From assembly GCA_030428205.1 (NCBI GenBank), contig JAUIBK010000014.1:1-64000 (forward strand): a stretch of DNA of 64,000 nucleotides, given 5' to 3'. The notes under the pieces were generated by a model. That model worked only from the letters and a program-made list of their open reading frames with translations, made no database searches and was not told where the DNA came from. Below, one piece after another: positions 45,590-54,600 of the stretch. This DNA is from a bacterium. Its GTDB lineage: Bacteria > Bdellovibrionota_C > UBA2361 > RFPC01. The position numbers and the translations under genes were made by a program. Numbering within the stretch: position 1 is the stretch's first letter; every line of letters begins with the position of its first letter.

Positions 45590-45868
45590 TCACCTTTCCT
45601 TTGTGTATGGCTTGAGCGCTTTATTATAAAATTTTTGTCTTTTGAGATCGTCGATCTCACGTTGTTGGCGTTGCATCTCCATCTCTTGTCGCCGCAAAAT
45701 CTCCTCTTGCCGAGCAATTTTCTCATCATGAGACTCATCCTCCTGCTCTTGGGAAACCACATCACCTGGAGCGCGCTCTGGACGCGGAGTAGATGAGCTG
45801 CAGCCCGCAAGGAGCAAAAGGCCAACGACACTGTAAGAGATAAGACAAAACGAAAGGGGCTTTCTCAT
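45590..45868 (-). CDS. Small lipoprotein with Glu/Arg-rich coiled coil
   Basis: The 92-residue protein has a signal with lipobox LAGC (VVGLLLLAGCSSS), then an acidic spacer and a coiled coil (ARQEEILRRQEMEMQRQQRE) similar to the coiled coil of the next gene. AAGAAGGATACCT precedes ATG 45868; a longer frame upstream is ignored. It ends 4 bp before the TPR lipoprotein gene, so the three lipoproteins are probably co-transcribed and may interact through their coiled coils. Confidence 0.8.
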   Translation of the reverse strand: MRKPLSFCLISYSVVGLLLLAGCSSSTPRPERAPGDVVSQEQEDESHDEKIARQEEILRRQEMEMQRQQREIDDLKRQKFYNKALKPYTKER

Positions 45869-46037
45869 AGGTATCCTTCTTGAGCGGTCCAAACACCGTA
45901 TTGAAACTCTACACCATTCTCTTAAGGTCGAAAACAGGGGTTTTAGAGAAATCAATCCAACACGCGGCCAAGCTAAACCGAGTTTCTTCAGGTGACTCTG
46001 CCTCTGCATAGACCTGAGCAGAAATAAAGATAAAGTT

Positions 46038-46099
46038 TTGTAACGCGAAGTACGAGAAGCTCAACTCTCTTCGCGTACTTCGCGCCCTTCGCGTTACAA
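46038..46099. repeat. Palindrome of the GCGAAGTAC family
   Basis: A 13-bp outer stem pairs 46038-46050 with 46087-46099. The centre is imperfect (TACGAGAAG against CTTCGCGTACTTCGCG). It lies between lspA and the lipoprotein cluster, both on the minus strand, so it could isolate the two units. Confidence 0.8.
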
Positions 46100-46128
46100 G
46101 ATCCTATCCAAAATATCTGCAATTACCT

Positions 46129-46677
46129 TCAGGAGCTACTCGCAGACGCCTGAGCATCGCGCGGTGCAGGCTTTCGGAAGATTAAAATAGCGACACCGAT
46201 GCAAATGGCACTATCAGCAACATTAAACGAAGGCCAGTGATACGACTGGACGTAGACATCAAGAAAATCGACAACAACTCCAAGTCGGACGCGATCAATA
46301 ATATTACCTACTGCCCCACCAAGGATGAGACCAAGAGCCGCTTGAGCAATGAGATCGTGGTAGTAATCTTTCGCGAGAAAATAAAACACGACGAGCAGTG
46401 CAAGGACAGTCACTGCCCCTAATACCAACTGACGTGTTCCATCAGGCAGATCTCCGAGCATACCAAAAGCAGCACCCGGATTATACGCTAAGGTAAGATT
46501 AAAGAATCCCGGGATAATCTCAATCCGCTCACCGAGAGTAAGCGCGGAGACGATCAGAAACTTCGTCCACTGATCGAGGAACGCTACAAGCATAACGCTT
46601 AAGCCAATCACGCCTGCAGTCTTCCTAGGTGCGATACGCTCAAATTTCTCTTGAGGCTCTAGCGTCTCCTCGCTCAT
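46129..46677 (-). CDS. lspA: Lipoprotein signal peptidase (signal peptidase II)
   Basis: The 182-residue enzyme cleaves prolipoprotein signals just before the lipidated Cys. Four membrane segments are visible, with the conserved blocks DQWTKFLI, NPGAAFGML, GGAVGNIIDRVRLGVVVDFLD (first catalytic Asp) and FNVADSAICIG (second catalytic Asp). A ~20-residue polar N-terminal tail is slightly longer than usual. Its ATG overlaps the stop of the WD40 lipoprotein gene (ATGA), so the two are coupled. Several putative substrates are encoded next door. Confidence 0.97.
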   Translation of the reverse strand: MSEETLEPQEKFERIAPRKTAGVIGLSVMLVAFLDQWTKFLIVSALTLGERIEIIPGFFNLTLAYNPGAAFGMLGDLPDGTRQLVLGAVTVLALLVVFYFLAKDYYHDLIAQAALGLILGGAVGNIIDRVRLGVVVDFLDVYVQSYHWPSFNVADSAICIGVAILIFRKPAPRDAQASASSS

Positions 46678-47972
46678 GCGGCACCCTTATCCTTTGATAC
46701 TTCTGTAAGCTTATCGAGTTGAATAAGCATCATAGATCCGTCAACACCGCCAGCAACAGCTCTTTTCTCGTCCAGAAAGCTCAGTTCTTGAATACTTGGG
46801 ACACGGCTCTCTCGTGTAAGAACAAGCTCATAAAACACCTCGCCGAGCACATCATCCTCCCTTCGAACGATCTCCCAGACTTTGAGCATTCCATCTCGGC
46901 CGTAACCCATAACCTTCTGCGAGGCACTATCAAAGTCAAGCTCCTTAATCACACCTCGATAGGCTTGAGCTACAGCCTCACGTTTGTATCCACGTGTTGA
47001 CCAAAGCTCAATATTTCCACCTCCAGTGCCAAGTAAAAAGAACTCTCCATCCTGTGATACACGGATAAAATCGATACTGGTTGCGTCTGAGCGTGCGGCT
47101 ACGCGAAAAGGCACTCTCTCTGTAAAGAATTTTCCTTCAAATATATTTTCATCGAAACCACCCTCAAAGAGGTCAGAGTCATATAACAACCATGCACGTA
47201 GTCTTCCCTTCCAATCCCCACTGAGAAAAAATCGCCCATTGGGGTGAAACGCCACAGCACTCACGACAGTCGCATGCCCCAGATATCTTTCAAAAGGCTT
47301 GTTGCGCTCTGAGGGGTCATTGACTACTTCATTCCCGAGATACTTCCATCGATACACTTTGCCGTCAGCTCCTGCTATGAGAACCGAACCACCATGTGGA
47401 TGAAATGTAAGCGCGTTCACACGGGTCGCCAAGCGATCAAGCGCTCCAAGTTGACGGTGCTCTGGCAGGCTGTGGAGGGAGACCGTTGTACCTCGTGCAA
47501 CAGCAAGAAGTCTCTGGTCGGCTGAGAGCGCATACGTATCCCCCGGGGAGGCCAGGGTGTAGAGCTCATACGGGACGTTCTCACGGAGCATCCACAACAA
47601 AACTTTCCCGTCCCGGTCAACCGAGATGGTACGCAGGGACCCATCAGTTGCGGGATTAAGTCGAAAAATATCAATGACTTGTGCAGAATGCCCCTTTGAA
47701 GGAGTGAGATAGCGGGGATCCGGTTGCCACGGCCGAGAGGTCTGCTGAAGTACACGCTGGTCACCAACTGAGTCTTGGGTAACCACTTTACTTCTTTGGG
47801 GAATATCATTAGACTCGGCAGGAATTTGAGGGGCACACGAACTAAGCCCACATGCCAGAAACCCTGTTAGCACAACCATACGGATGCGCGCAGCCAAATA
47901 ATTGCACACAAGAGATGCGTGCAGAGAAAGGACTGAGGCGGGGTGACGAGCAGATCGACTGGCTGACAGCAT
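46674..47972 (-). CDS. WD40-repeat lipoprotein coupled to lspA
   Basis: The 432-residue protein has a lipobox (LSSC) near residue 46, after a rather long n-region. ATG 47972, behind GAGGGGTCTTTAATT, is preferred; MVVLTGFLACGLSSC could be a later start. The mature part holds about six to seven WD40-like units (RTISVDRDGKVLLWML, VNALTFHPHGG, VSAVAFHPNGRFFLSGDWKGRLRAWLL, GGGNIELWST, GRDGMLKVWEI), predicting a beta-propeller at the membrane surface. Its position upstream of and overlapping lspA suggests joint expression. No enzymatic role is visible. Confidence 0.82.
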   Translation of the reverse strand: MLSASRSARHPASVLSLHASLVCNYLAARIRMVVLTGFLACGLSSCAPQIPAESNDIPQRSKVVTQDSVGDQRVLQQTSRPWQPDPRYLTPSKGHSAQVIDIFRLNPATDGSLRTISVDRDGKVLLWMLRENVPYELYTLASPGDTYALSADQRLLAVARGTTVSLHSLPEHRQLGALDRLATRVNALTFHPHGGSVLIAGADGKVYRWKYLGNEVVNDPSERNKPFERYLGHATVVSAVAFHPNGRFFLSGDWKGRLRAWLLYDSDLFEGGFDENIFEGKFFTERVPFRVAARSDATSIDFIRVSQDGEFFLLGTGGGNIELWSTRGYKREAVAQAYRGVIKELDFDSASQKVMGYGRDGMLKVWEIVRREDDVLGEVFYELVLTRESRVPSIQELSFLDEKRAVAGGVDGSMMLIQLDKLTEVSKDKGAA

Positions 47973-48052
47973 AATTAAAGACCCCTCTGAATCAACGTAC
48001 ACCAATTTTTTTCATTATCATTTGAAGAACCTTAAAAAGGTAAATACGAACC

Positions 48053-49861
48053 ATGCAAGAAAACACTATACCAAAGGAAGAAAACGAACAAACAACAGAA
48101 GCAGCTCAGGAGACATCTTACTCCGATCTTCTCGATGACGAACAGCTTCTCGGCGTACTCTCCGGCGACACCCCAACAGCCCTTGATATGCGGGCTATCC
48201 CTGAGATCCTCGCCAAAAAGAGCGTCACCGCTCTTTGCCGCGCAAAATCATCCAACTACGGAAGTATCATTCTTCCGCTAGCGCAAATGTACCGCGAAGA
48301 CAAGAAAATCTGTTTTATCGTTCCATCTCTCCGAGATGCGCAGTACATCACTCGAGTTGCTGATGCTTATGGACTCTCCTCATATGTTGACGCTGACCCT
48401 GAGAAAGAGCACGCTAAACCGAAAGGGTCTTTCGATGACGCGTTTCTTGTTGTTGGCACTCCCTCCTCTCTTCTCCTTACCGTACAAGAAAAGCCAGTAG
48501 CTTATGGCGCTGCTATTCTTTGTGGGTTTGAGAGTGGTGGAAACTCTGCTCCAAGCCAAGAGATCAATATCCTTCTCGACTCTATTGATGAGACAGAAGT
48601 TTCGCAGAAAATCTGGCTCAGCCGCTCAATTCCTTCTTCTATGAACACACTCGTTGAGAAGTATTTTGTAGACGGCGTACAGCTCGATCTCGAAGGAGAA
48701 GCAGCAAAGAGGATCTCTCACGAGTACTACGAGCTTGGACAAGATCTTCTGGCAAAGCCAAATGCTATCTCCGACCTCATGACAGTCGCTGGAAAACCTT
48801 CAACTGTAATTTTCTGTAACAGCCCTGCTGACACAGACCTGCTTGAGGTCATGCTGACCAAGCGCGGCTTTCTCGCCAAAAAGCTTGTTGGACACGTTCC
48901 TGACAGAGCTCTCCACGGCGCTGTTCGAAAAGCCCGTAATGGAGAACTCAATGTACTCATTGTTACTGACGTATCAGCAAGAAAACTCTCTGCAGAGCGC
49001 TTTGAGCTCGTTATCAACCACTCAGCCCCTGAAGATCCAGAGCTCTACATGCAACGCATCGGCGAACCATCTCTTGATAGCTCACTCTCAAGAGTCGTAA
49101 GCCTTGTTGGAGCAACTGATCTCGGAAATTTCCACCACCTTCAAAAAGTAGTGAAGCTTACTTTCGCTCAGAAGGAGCTCCCAACTGCTGAAGAGCTTGA
49201 ATCAGCACACTTTGCTGAGCTCATCTTGCAAGCTAAGCGAGCCGAGGACGAAATTTCTTCCGAAACCAAAAATCTTGTAAACGCACTCTTAGAGCACGAG
49301 CAAAAAGATCTTCTTATTGCACTCCTCTTACACAACACCACACAAGTTATTCCTGAGCTCCGCTCAAACTCTCGACGTGGCCGTGGAAAGAACGATCGAC
49401 GTGGCCGTGAGGACCGAGACGACTACGATTCATCACCACGTTCTCGCAAATACGATGACGAAGATAAACGCGAAAGACACCCTAAGGTGCCAGCGAAAAA
49501 AGACACTCGCATCTATCTTGGACAGGGCACAGCCGATTCTCTGACTGAAGAGTGGCTGACAAAGGCCCTCAATGGTGGCGACGAAGGAGCAAAGTTCGAG
49601 CGAATTACACTACGTGACAAGTACGGCTTCGTTGACTTCCCAGAAGAAGTCTCTGAAGATGTGCTTGAGAAGCTCAAAGACATGGAGCTTCCAAGCGGCG
49701 ACAAAGTTTTCGCTTGCAAAGCTACCGTTATCTCTGCTCCTCGCAGCGAACAGAGCGAAGAAGAAGATTCGAGCTCAACGTCTGAGGAAGAAAGCACTTC
49801 CGAACAAGCCCAAGAGGAACAAACAGAGGCGGCTCCTGCTGAAGAGAGTGCTACTGCATAA
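48053..49861 (+). CDS. DEAD-box-derived pseudo-helicase with DbpA-type RNA-binding domain
   Basis: The 602-residue protein keeps the two RecA-like lobes of a DEAD-box RNA helicase but not the catalytic residues. The Walker A position reads CRAKSSNYGS (residues 62-71) where GKT is expected. The DEAD position reads LCGFES (156-161), SAT reads LSRSIP, and motif VI reads YMQRIGEPSLDSS without the Arg fingers. Motif V is recognisable (TDVSARKL, 305-312). A basic Arg/Asp-rich linker (~415-480) leads to a DbpA-type RRM (IYLGQGTADSLTEEWL, GFVDFPEEV, ~485-567) and an acidic tail. It probably binds rRNA or ribosome precursors without ATP hydrolysis; that role is inference. Confidence 0.85.
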   Translation: MQENTIPKEENEQTTEAAQETSYSDLLDDEQLLGVLSGDTPTALDMRAIPEILAKKSVTALCRAKSSNYGSIILPLAQMYREDKKICFIVPSLRDAQYITRVADAYGLSSYVDADPEKEHAKPKGSFDDAFLVVGTPSSLLLTVQEKPVAYGAAILCGFESGGNSAPSQEINILLDSIDETEVSQKIWLSRSIPSSMNTLVEKYFVDGVQLDLEGEAAKRISHEYYELGQDLLAKPNAISDLMTVAGKPSTVIFCNSPADTDLLEVMLTKRGFLAKKLVGHVPDRALHGAVRKARNGELNVLIVTDVSARKLSAERFELVINHSAPEDPELYMQRIGEPSLDSSLSRVVSLVGATDLGNFHHLQKVVKLTFAQKELPTAEELESAHFAELILQAKRAEDEISSETKNLVNALLEHEQKDLLIALLLHNTTQVIPELRSNSRRGRGKNDRRGREDRDDYDSSPRSRKYDDEDKRERHPKVPAKKDTRIYLGQGTADSLTEEWLTKALNGGDEGAKFERITLRDKYGFVDFPEEVSEDVLEKLKDMELPSGDKVFACKATVISAPRSEQSEEEDSSSTSEEESTSEQAQEEQTEAAPAEESATA

Positions 49862-49890
49862 ACTGCTTCGTTGATCGAAGTAGTCTCATG

Positions 49891-49956
49891 AAGCGCGAAG
49901 GCCGCAAAGTACGCGATGAGAGTTCATTTTCGTGTACCTTGCGGCCTTCGCGTTTT
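49891..49956. repeat. Palindrome of the GCGAAG family after the pseudo-helicase gene
   Basis: Arms at 49891-49915 and 49931-49956 pair over most of their length (GCGCGAAGGCCGCAA against TTGCGGCCTTCGCG) around a loop. It lies 30 bp after the stop and could stop transcription. The rest of the gap to 50115 holds GGCCTAAGACTAGGAACC near 49995, which resembles the TIR of the element at 17979, and no gene. Confidence 0.8.
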
Positions 49957-50115
49957 AAATCTTGAGACTCTAAGAAAGTTTCTTTGGAGCAGGCCTAAGA
50001 CTAGGAACCTGTCTCAAAAGTAAGCGCAACTCACCGAGAGTATCCGGACAGTTTCTAGGACAAGCCCTAGGAGGAGGTCGGCTCTTAGACATGTGCCAAA
50101 GAAGCAAAAGAATGA

Positions 50116-52032
50116 TTAGTAGATCGAGATCACCTGCCCCACACGGAGGCCAGAACCACTAATCCCATTCTTTCGTTTCAAGTACGTGACAGAGACTCCA
50201 TACTTACGGCTAATACTCCAAAGACTCTCTCCTGGCCGCACCTTATGGCGAACCGCTTTCTGCTGAGCACTAGAGGCCGAGGAGGACCCTTTCAGTTTCA
50301 AGCGCTGCCCAACTCGAATCGTTGAACCTCTTAGATTATTCAGAGAGCGGAGCGTTGAGAGGGACACACCGTGCCGTTGGGCAATGCCCCCAAGGGTATC
50401 GCCACGCTTAACAACATAACTTGAAGGTGTTTTGCGAGGCGGAGAGGCACTTGCCGATGGCGAGTGAAAAGCAGGAACCCTGAGACGTTGGCCTATTCGA
50501 ATGGATGAGCCTTTCATTCCATTGAGACTGCGCAACCGCGAGACAGTCGTGCGGTGGTTTCGAGCAATTCGAAAGAGACTGTCTCCACGTTTGACAACAT
50601 ACGTGTCAGTCCCACTTTTCGTTTGCACGCGTGCCTTTTGAGGTGGGCTTTTAGCAGGCTTTACTACGAGTCGTTGCCCTACCCGTATAAGATCATTTGA
50701 AAGGCCATTATAACTGCGAAGTTTAGCTATCGTAGTGCGATATTTGCGAGCAATCTTGCCTAAGGAATCTCCACGCCGCACACGATAGACAATTCCTCCA
50801 TAAACAGAGCTGGTAGAGTCAGCACGAGCCTTCGCGCGTGGATCAGGGCTAAGCGAAGCAAGTCGCTGCCCATACTCTTGAGGCACGTTGAGCACGTATC
50901 CTTTTGGGATAGAATATGCGCCCGACCAAACCCGCTTTGAGAGCGCATAGTTTGTAGACTGAAGCTTCTCCTTGCTCATTCCTAGCTCACGCAAGACATG
51001 TGAAACGGTCACTGGGCTTGTGAGGCGTTTTCGCGATAACTTAAGAGGTGGCTCAGGTTGAACATTTGGAAAGAAGCGGTGCAGATTCTCATAAATCTCA
51101 AGAGCCGCAAGAAACTCGGGAAAAAAGTTCTGCGAAGCAAACCCAAAAGGTTGATCGTTCGAGCGCTCTACGAGCGAAACGATATCTCTTGTTCCATACT
51201 TTTTCACTTTACGTGCAACTCCAGCAACACCATGGTTGTACGAAGTAAGAGCCAAGGGCCACGTTCCGAGTCGTTGGTAGGCATCGGTAAGATACGCTGC
51301 TGCTCCACGTGTTGCTGAGTAAATGTCACGTCGTTCATCAACTATGCTACCAACCTTCATTTTATACACTCGCGCCGTTCGAGGCATAAACTGCCAAATA
51401 CCAGCAGCTCCAACAGAGCTATACGCTTTGTAATCAAAAGATGATTCGACAAAAGGAAGTCGAGTAAGCTCAATCGGAAGACCAAATTCGTTAACAAAAA
51501 CATCTTCAAGGATATGCATATATCGCCCTGAGCGGCTCACGGCTTCCGCATACCTTTCTTTAATCCCACGCTGTGCACGAATCCACTTTTTATTAATGAC
51601 AGTACGATACTTTGAGGTTCCTCTTCCAAGGTGCGCCATTTCACGCACAATCCTCTTTTCTAACTCTGTGCTCGGCGACTTTCCTTGAGCAAGCCTCCCC
51701 AGCGCCTTTTTGATTTTTGCAATTTCTGACTTAACAACCTTTTTTCTCAGTTTTTCAAAAGCACCAGCAGACAATCTCTTCGCTTCTGCCGAGAGATCCT
51801 TAATGCGAAATGTCACTTCTGGGGACATTCGGTGATGAAAAATGATGTCGTATTTTCCATATAGGCTGAAGATGTCGATCCAAAAATCAACACGGCTTCG
51901 CATTTTAGGTTGGACTTGAAATTCTGCAGGACGACTTGACGACGAAGAAAAGGAATAACGCTCTGCGCGAGCCATATCTTGTGAGAAGACAACAGCAACA
52001 CTAAGAATAAAAGAGACAAAGTAACGCTTCAT
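50116..52032 (-). CDS. Membrane-bound lytic transglycosylase D-like protein with four LysM domains
   Basis: The 638-residue protein has a signal peptide (ending ARA). A helical lead-in goes to ~150, followed by an SLT domain at ~180-300 (VESSFDYKAYSSVGAAGIWQ with the catalytic Glu, MPRTARVY, SYNHGVAG). Four LysM repeats begin near residues 405, 475, 535 and 595 (each VxRGDSLxxIAxxxxT...IRVGQRL). It cuts peptidoglycan to 1,6-anhydro products in the periplasm. E. coli MltD carries two LysM, so four is a longer arrangement. No lipobox is seen, unlike MltD. Confidence 0.93.
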   Translation of the reverse strand: MKRYFVSFILSVAVVFSQDMARAERYSFSSSSSRPAEFQVQPKMRSRVDFWIDIFSLYGKYDIIFHHRMSPEVTFRIKDLSAEAKRLSAGAFEKLRKKVVKSEIAKIKKALGRLAQGKSPSTELEKRIVREMAHLGRGTSKYRTVINKKWIRAQRGIKERYAEAVSRSGRYMHILEDVFVNEFGLPIELTRLPFVESSFDYKAYSSVGAAGIWQFMPRTARVYKMKVGSIVDERRDIYSATRGAAAYLTDAYQRLGTWPLALTSYNHGVAGVARKVKKYGTRDIVSLVERSNDQPFGFASQNFFPEFLAALEIYENLHRFFPNVQPEPPLKLSRKRLTSPVTVSHVLRELGMSKEKLQSTNYALSKRVWSGAYSIPKGYVLNVPQEYGQRLASLSPDPRAKARADSTSSVYGGIVYRVRRGDSLGKIARKYRTTIAKLRSYNGLSNDLIRVGQRLVVKPAKSPPQKARVQTKSGTDTYVVKRGDSLFRIARNHRTTVSRLRSLNGMKGSSIRIGQRLRVPAFHSPSASASPPRKTPSSYVVKRGDTLGGIAQRHGVSLSTLRSLNNLRGSTIRVGQRLKLKGSSSASSAQQKAVRHKVRPGESLWSISRKYGVSVTYLKRKNGISGSGLRVGQVISIY

Positions 52033-52056
52033 ACGTGTATTTCAGTCCACATGACT

Positions 52057-53496
52057 TTAAGTTTGAGAACGGTACAAGAGGCGGACCAGTTTCTCTTCAA
52101 ATCGATGAGCATTCGCTCTCGATCTTACGCTGTTCTGCAAGAGAACAAAAGCATATAACCGCCCGTACTTGTTTCGAACAACCCCCGCAAGCGAGCTTAC
52201 GCCGTTAATTGTTCCCGTCTTTGCTCGAACAACCCCTTCCATCCGTCGCTTCTGCAAGGTACCACTACGCGAATCAACCGCCAGCGAGCGTTCAAACTCA
52301 ACTCGATACTCCTCTTCGCCATACATCTTGGCGATAGCGCGTGCGAGAGCCCGCGCGGTAATACGATTTGAGTGGCTTAATCCTGAAGCATCATGAAGAT
52401 CATACTCATCTGCACTGGCTCCGAGGCGATGCAAGTATTTGCCAAGCTGCTCAAGAGCAACCTGTCGGTCATACCCACTCAGCGAATCTCCACCGAGAAG
52501 GAGAAGCACCTGCTCCGCAATGAAGTTACTGCTATAGTGATTAAGATCGCGTAAGATTCGAGAGAGTGGCTTAGAGCGGTGCGTGAAAAGTTTGGTTGTT
52601 CGAAGCGGGGTAATCCCCACATCCACCGGACGCTCTACAGTAATCCCGACCCCCTCAAGAAACTCTCGAAACACGACCCCGAAGTACGACAGAGAGTCTG
52701 GGACACTTCTATAGACAGGAAGACAACCACTTCTTGCAGAGATGTTTCCTTTGAGGTTGTATTTCAGTTGAGAAGGAGGAGCAACATGTGGCACCCCCTT
52801 TACTTCATCAATATGATAACTGCTCTTTTTACCACTTACCGTACGAATAACGCCTTTGGTAGCTACGGGGTACTCAAAAGGCTCAAGCGTCACTCGAGCC
52901 GGCGATCCAACCGTAGTCGGACAAATTTCAAAGGTAATCGTATTGAAGTTCAGGGGGAGTGCTGAAGCGCCTGCTTCATATGCTCGTTGCCCTTGTCGTT
53001 TCTTGGTATTCACAAAACGAGAAGGATCAAGAAAGATTTGCCCGATAGAACGGATACCACGAAGCTTAAGCTTCCGCGCAATGAGCCAGAGCTGTTCCTG
53101 CGTCATGCTTGGATCTGCTCCACCGATGACATACAGGGTGGTAAGGTGGTGACCAGTCATACCAGTAGCACGTAGCTCTGTCTGAAAACGATAATCGGGA
53201 CCAAGGAGATCGAGTGCAGCGCCGGTAGTAACAAGCTTAAGAACGCTTGCTGGCTTAAGGAGCTGCCCAGCATTATGCTCATACAGTGTTGCCCCATGCT
53301 CAAGATCGAGTACAACTACTCCCGAATTCTTTGGTGGGGAGAGATTGTTGCGCAAGATACGCTGGAGCGCATTCTCAGGAAAAGATTTTCTCTCTGCAGA
53401 TTGAACTTGGGCAATAGAGTGCGATGGATGGCCAAGCAAACCAAGAAAGAACGCAAGGAACAAAGAGAGAGGGTAAATTCGTCGCTGTTGTAACAT
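52057..53496 (-). CDS. dacB: D-alanyl-D-alanine carboxypeptidase/endopeptidase (PBP4 family)
   Basis: The ~479-residue protein has a signal peptide (YPLSLFLAFFLGLLGHPSHS). Its penicillin-binding motifs are SVLK (PASVLKLVT, nucleophilic Ser), SSN (HYSSNFIAEQ) and KTG (VRAKTGTINGVSSL). The long insert between SxxK and SxN is typical of class C PBP4. It trims or cuts cross-links in peptidoglycan. ATG 53496 is used; three in-frame TTG codons precede it. No strong Shine-Dalgarno is visible. It lies 25 bp upstream of the transglycosylase gene on the same strand, forming a peptidoglycan-remodelling pair. Confidence 0.95.
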   Translation of the reverse strand: MLQQRRIYPLSLFLAFFLGLLGHPSHSIAQVQSAERKSFPENALQRILRNNLSPPKNSGVVVLDLEHGATLYEHNAGQLLKPASVLKLVTTGAALDLLGPDYRFQTELRATGMTGHHLTTLYVIGGADPSMTQEQLWLIARKLKLRGIRSIGQIFLDPSRFVNTKKRQGQRAYEAGASALPLNFNTITFEICPTTVGSPARVTLEPFEYPVATKGVIRTVSGKKSSYHIDEVKGVPHVAPPSQLKYNLKGNISARSGCLPVYRSVPDSLSYFGVVFREFLEGVGITVERPVDVGITPLRTTKLFTHRSKPLSRILRDLNHYSSNFIAEQVLLLLGGDSLSGYDRQVALEQLGKYLHRLGASADEYDLHDASGLSHSNRITARALARAIAKMYGEEEYRVEFERSLAVDSRSGTLQKRRMEGVVRAKTGTINGVSSLAGVVRNKYGRLYAFVLLQNSVRSRANAHRFEEKLVRLLYRSQT

Positions 53497-53560
53497 CAAC
53501 AACAAATATAGTGGGACTTACCTCTGAGCAACAGCCCCGTTTCGAGCAAAAGTCGTATAT

Positions 53561-53902
53561 CTATTTGGCAGTACACCGAAGTTCATCGAGCTGCTCATCC
53601 CCTAAGGAGACGGTCTCATCTTCATTAATCTTAACAAACTCTTCCATATCGGACGGAACGGCGGAGTCTTCATAGATTGCCTCAACAGGGCACTCTGTCT
53701 CACAAGCTCCACAGTTAATGCACTCGTCAGGGTGGATCACAAGCAAGCCTACTGCATCAGCCCCATCCTCCTCCTCAGTCTCAAGGCCGTAAGAGCTGTT
53801 ATACTTCTTTTTCTTAATGTCGTAGAAACAATCAACTGGGCAGACCTCAACACAAGACCGGTCCTTCGTACCAATACACGGCTTTGTCACAACGTATGTC
53901 AT
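53561..53902 (-). CDS. Seven-iron ferredoxin (3Fe-4S plus 4Fe-4S)
   Basis: The 113-residue protein has the FdxA pattern. [18 protein letters not shown] supplies ligands of the 3Fe-4S cluster and [16 protein letters not shown] the 4Fe-4S cluster. The insertion between them ([19 protein letters not shown]) is longer than in most FdxA proteins. The C-terminus is acidic. It carries electrons at low potential to unknown partners. It lies 64 bp upstream of dacB on the same strand. Confidence 0.93.
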   Translation of the reverse strand: MTYVVTKPCIGTKDRSCVEVCPVDCFYDIKKKKYNSSYGLETEEEDGADAVGLLVIHPDECINCGACETECPVEAIYEDSAVPSDMEEFVKINEDETVSLGDEQLDELRCTAK

Positions 53903-54098
53903 TGATTACACTCCTAAGGGTCACTATCGTGGGAATACTACGACACTCAGATTGAAATGGGAATACTGGCAAAAAACCAAGAGGGCTACCATTTGAGTGG
54001 GAGAAAAATGCACTCGGCCACGAGCTGTGCCCCTCGGTTTCTATTCAAATACCTAATATCTTTATAGTATTAGTTCCGGGCAAAGGCTGAATGCTTAC

Positions 54099-54137
54099 AA
54101 AAAAAAGAGGCGATTCAAAAGAATATCTTGAATCGCC
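54099..54137 (-). terminator. Rho-independent terminator, minus strand
   Basis: GGCGATTCAA at 54128-54137 (minus-strand reading) pairs with TTGAATCGCC at 54109-54118 over 10 bp, followed by TCTTTTTTTT. No coding gene ends here on the minus strand, so it must serve another transcript; see the candidate small RNA. Confidence 0.85.
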
Positions 54138-54229
54138 CCCAACTCGCAGAAAGGATGGTGTCATGCCTACTTATATAAGCTTATCGACCTCATACGGGGA
54201 TCTTTAACAAATGGGCGCGAAATAGTGAA
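54099..54229 (-). ncRNA. Candidate small RNA with promoter and terminator
   Basis: On the minus strand a sigma-70-like promoter, TTGTAA (54259-54264), 17-bp spacer and TAAAAT (54236-54241), predicts a start near 54229. The terminator with U-tract ends near 54099. The ~130-nt transcript between them contains only a 22-codon frame without ribosome-binding site. No known RNA family was recognised. The prediction rests on the promoter-terminator pair alone. Confidence 0.45.
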
Positions 54230-54264
54230 AAATATATTTTAGTAATAAAAATAAATAGTTACAA

Positions 54265-54501
54265 GGCTATTTCCCTAGGAAAAACGCTGGTTTTTTACAC
54301 CCTCTAGCATTTCTCAAAATCTGCGCTATACTCCCTCCTCGCAACTTCAAGTCCCAACACGAATCTCCGCCAGGAGCGTGTACATCTTCTAGTTGAGAAC
54401 CCCATGTGGCCCGGTCTCCATCCCCCTACGCCTAGGCTACGGCGGGATAGGCAGTTGTTGAGATCGAGGACTAAGGTTTTTTTCACATCACCACATTATG
54501 T
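54265..54501. other. Gene-free stretch upstream of tRNA-Cys
   Basis: No gene is supported. CATGTGGCCCGG near 54403 echoes the start of the tRNA (TATGTGGCCCGA at 54498), and CCTACGCCTAGGCTACGGCGGG near 54426 forms a short hairpin. These may be the remains of a duplicated tRNA end or chance. Confidence 0.35.
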
Positions 54502-54574
54502 GGCCCGATCGCCAAGTTGGCTAAGGCAATGGTTTGCAAAACCATTATTCGCCGGTTCGAATCCGGCTCGGGCC
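54502..54574 (+). tRNA. tRNA-Cys (anticodon GCA)
   Basis: A complete 73-nt cloverleaf is visible. The acceptor GGCCCGA pairs with TCGGGCC, the D arm is GCCAAGTTGGCTAAGGC, and the anticodon arm ATGGT-TTGCAAA-ACCAT has anticodon GCA. The T arm is GCCGG-TTCGAAT-CCGGC. The discriminator base is T at 54575, as usual for tRNA-Cys. CCA is not encoded; a T-run follows. The repeat array begins 26 bp downstream. Confidence 0.96.
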
Positions 54575-54600
54575 TTTTTTCCACCCCACCTCTTCCCCTT

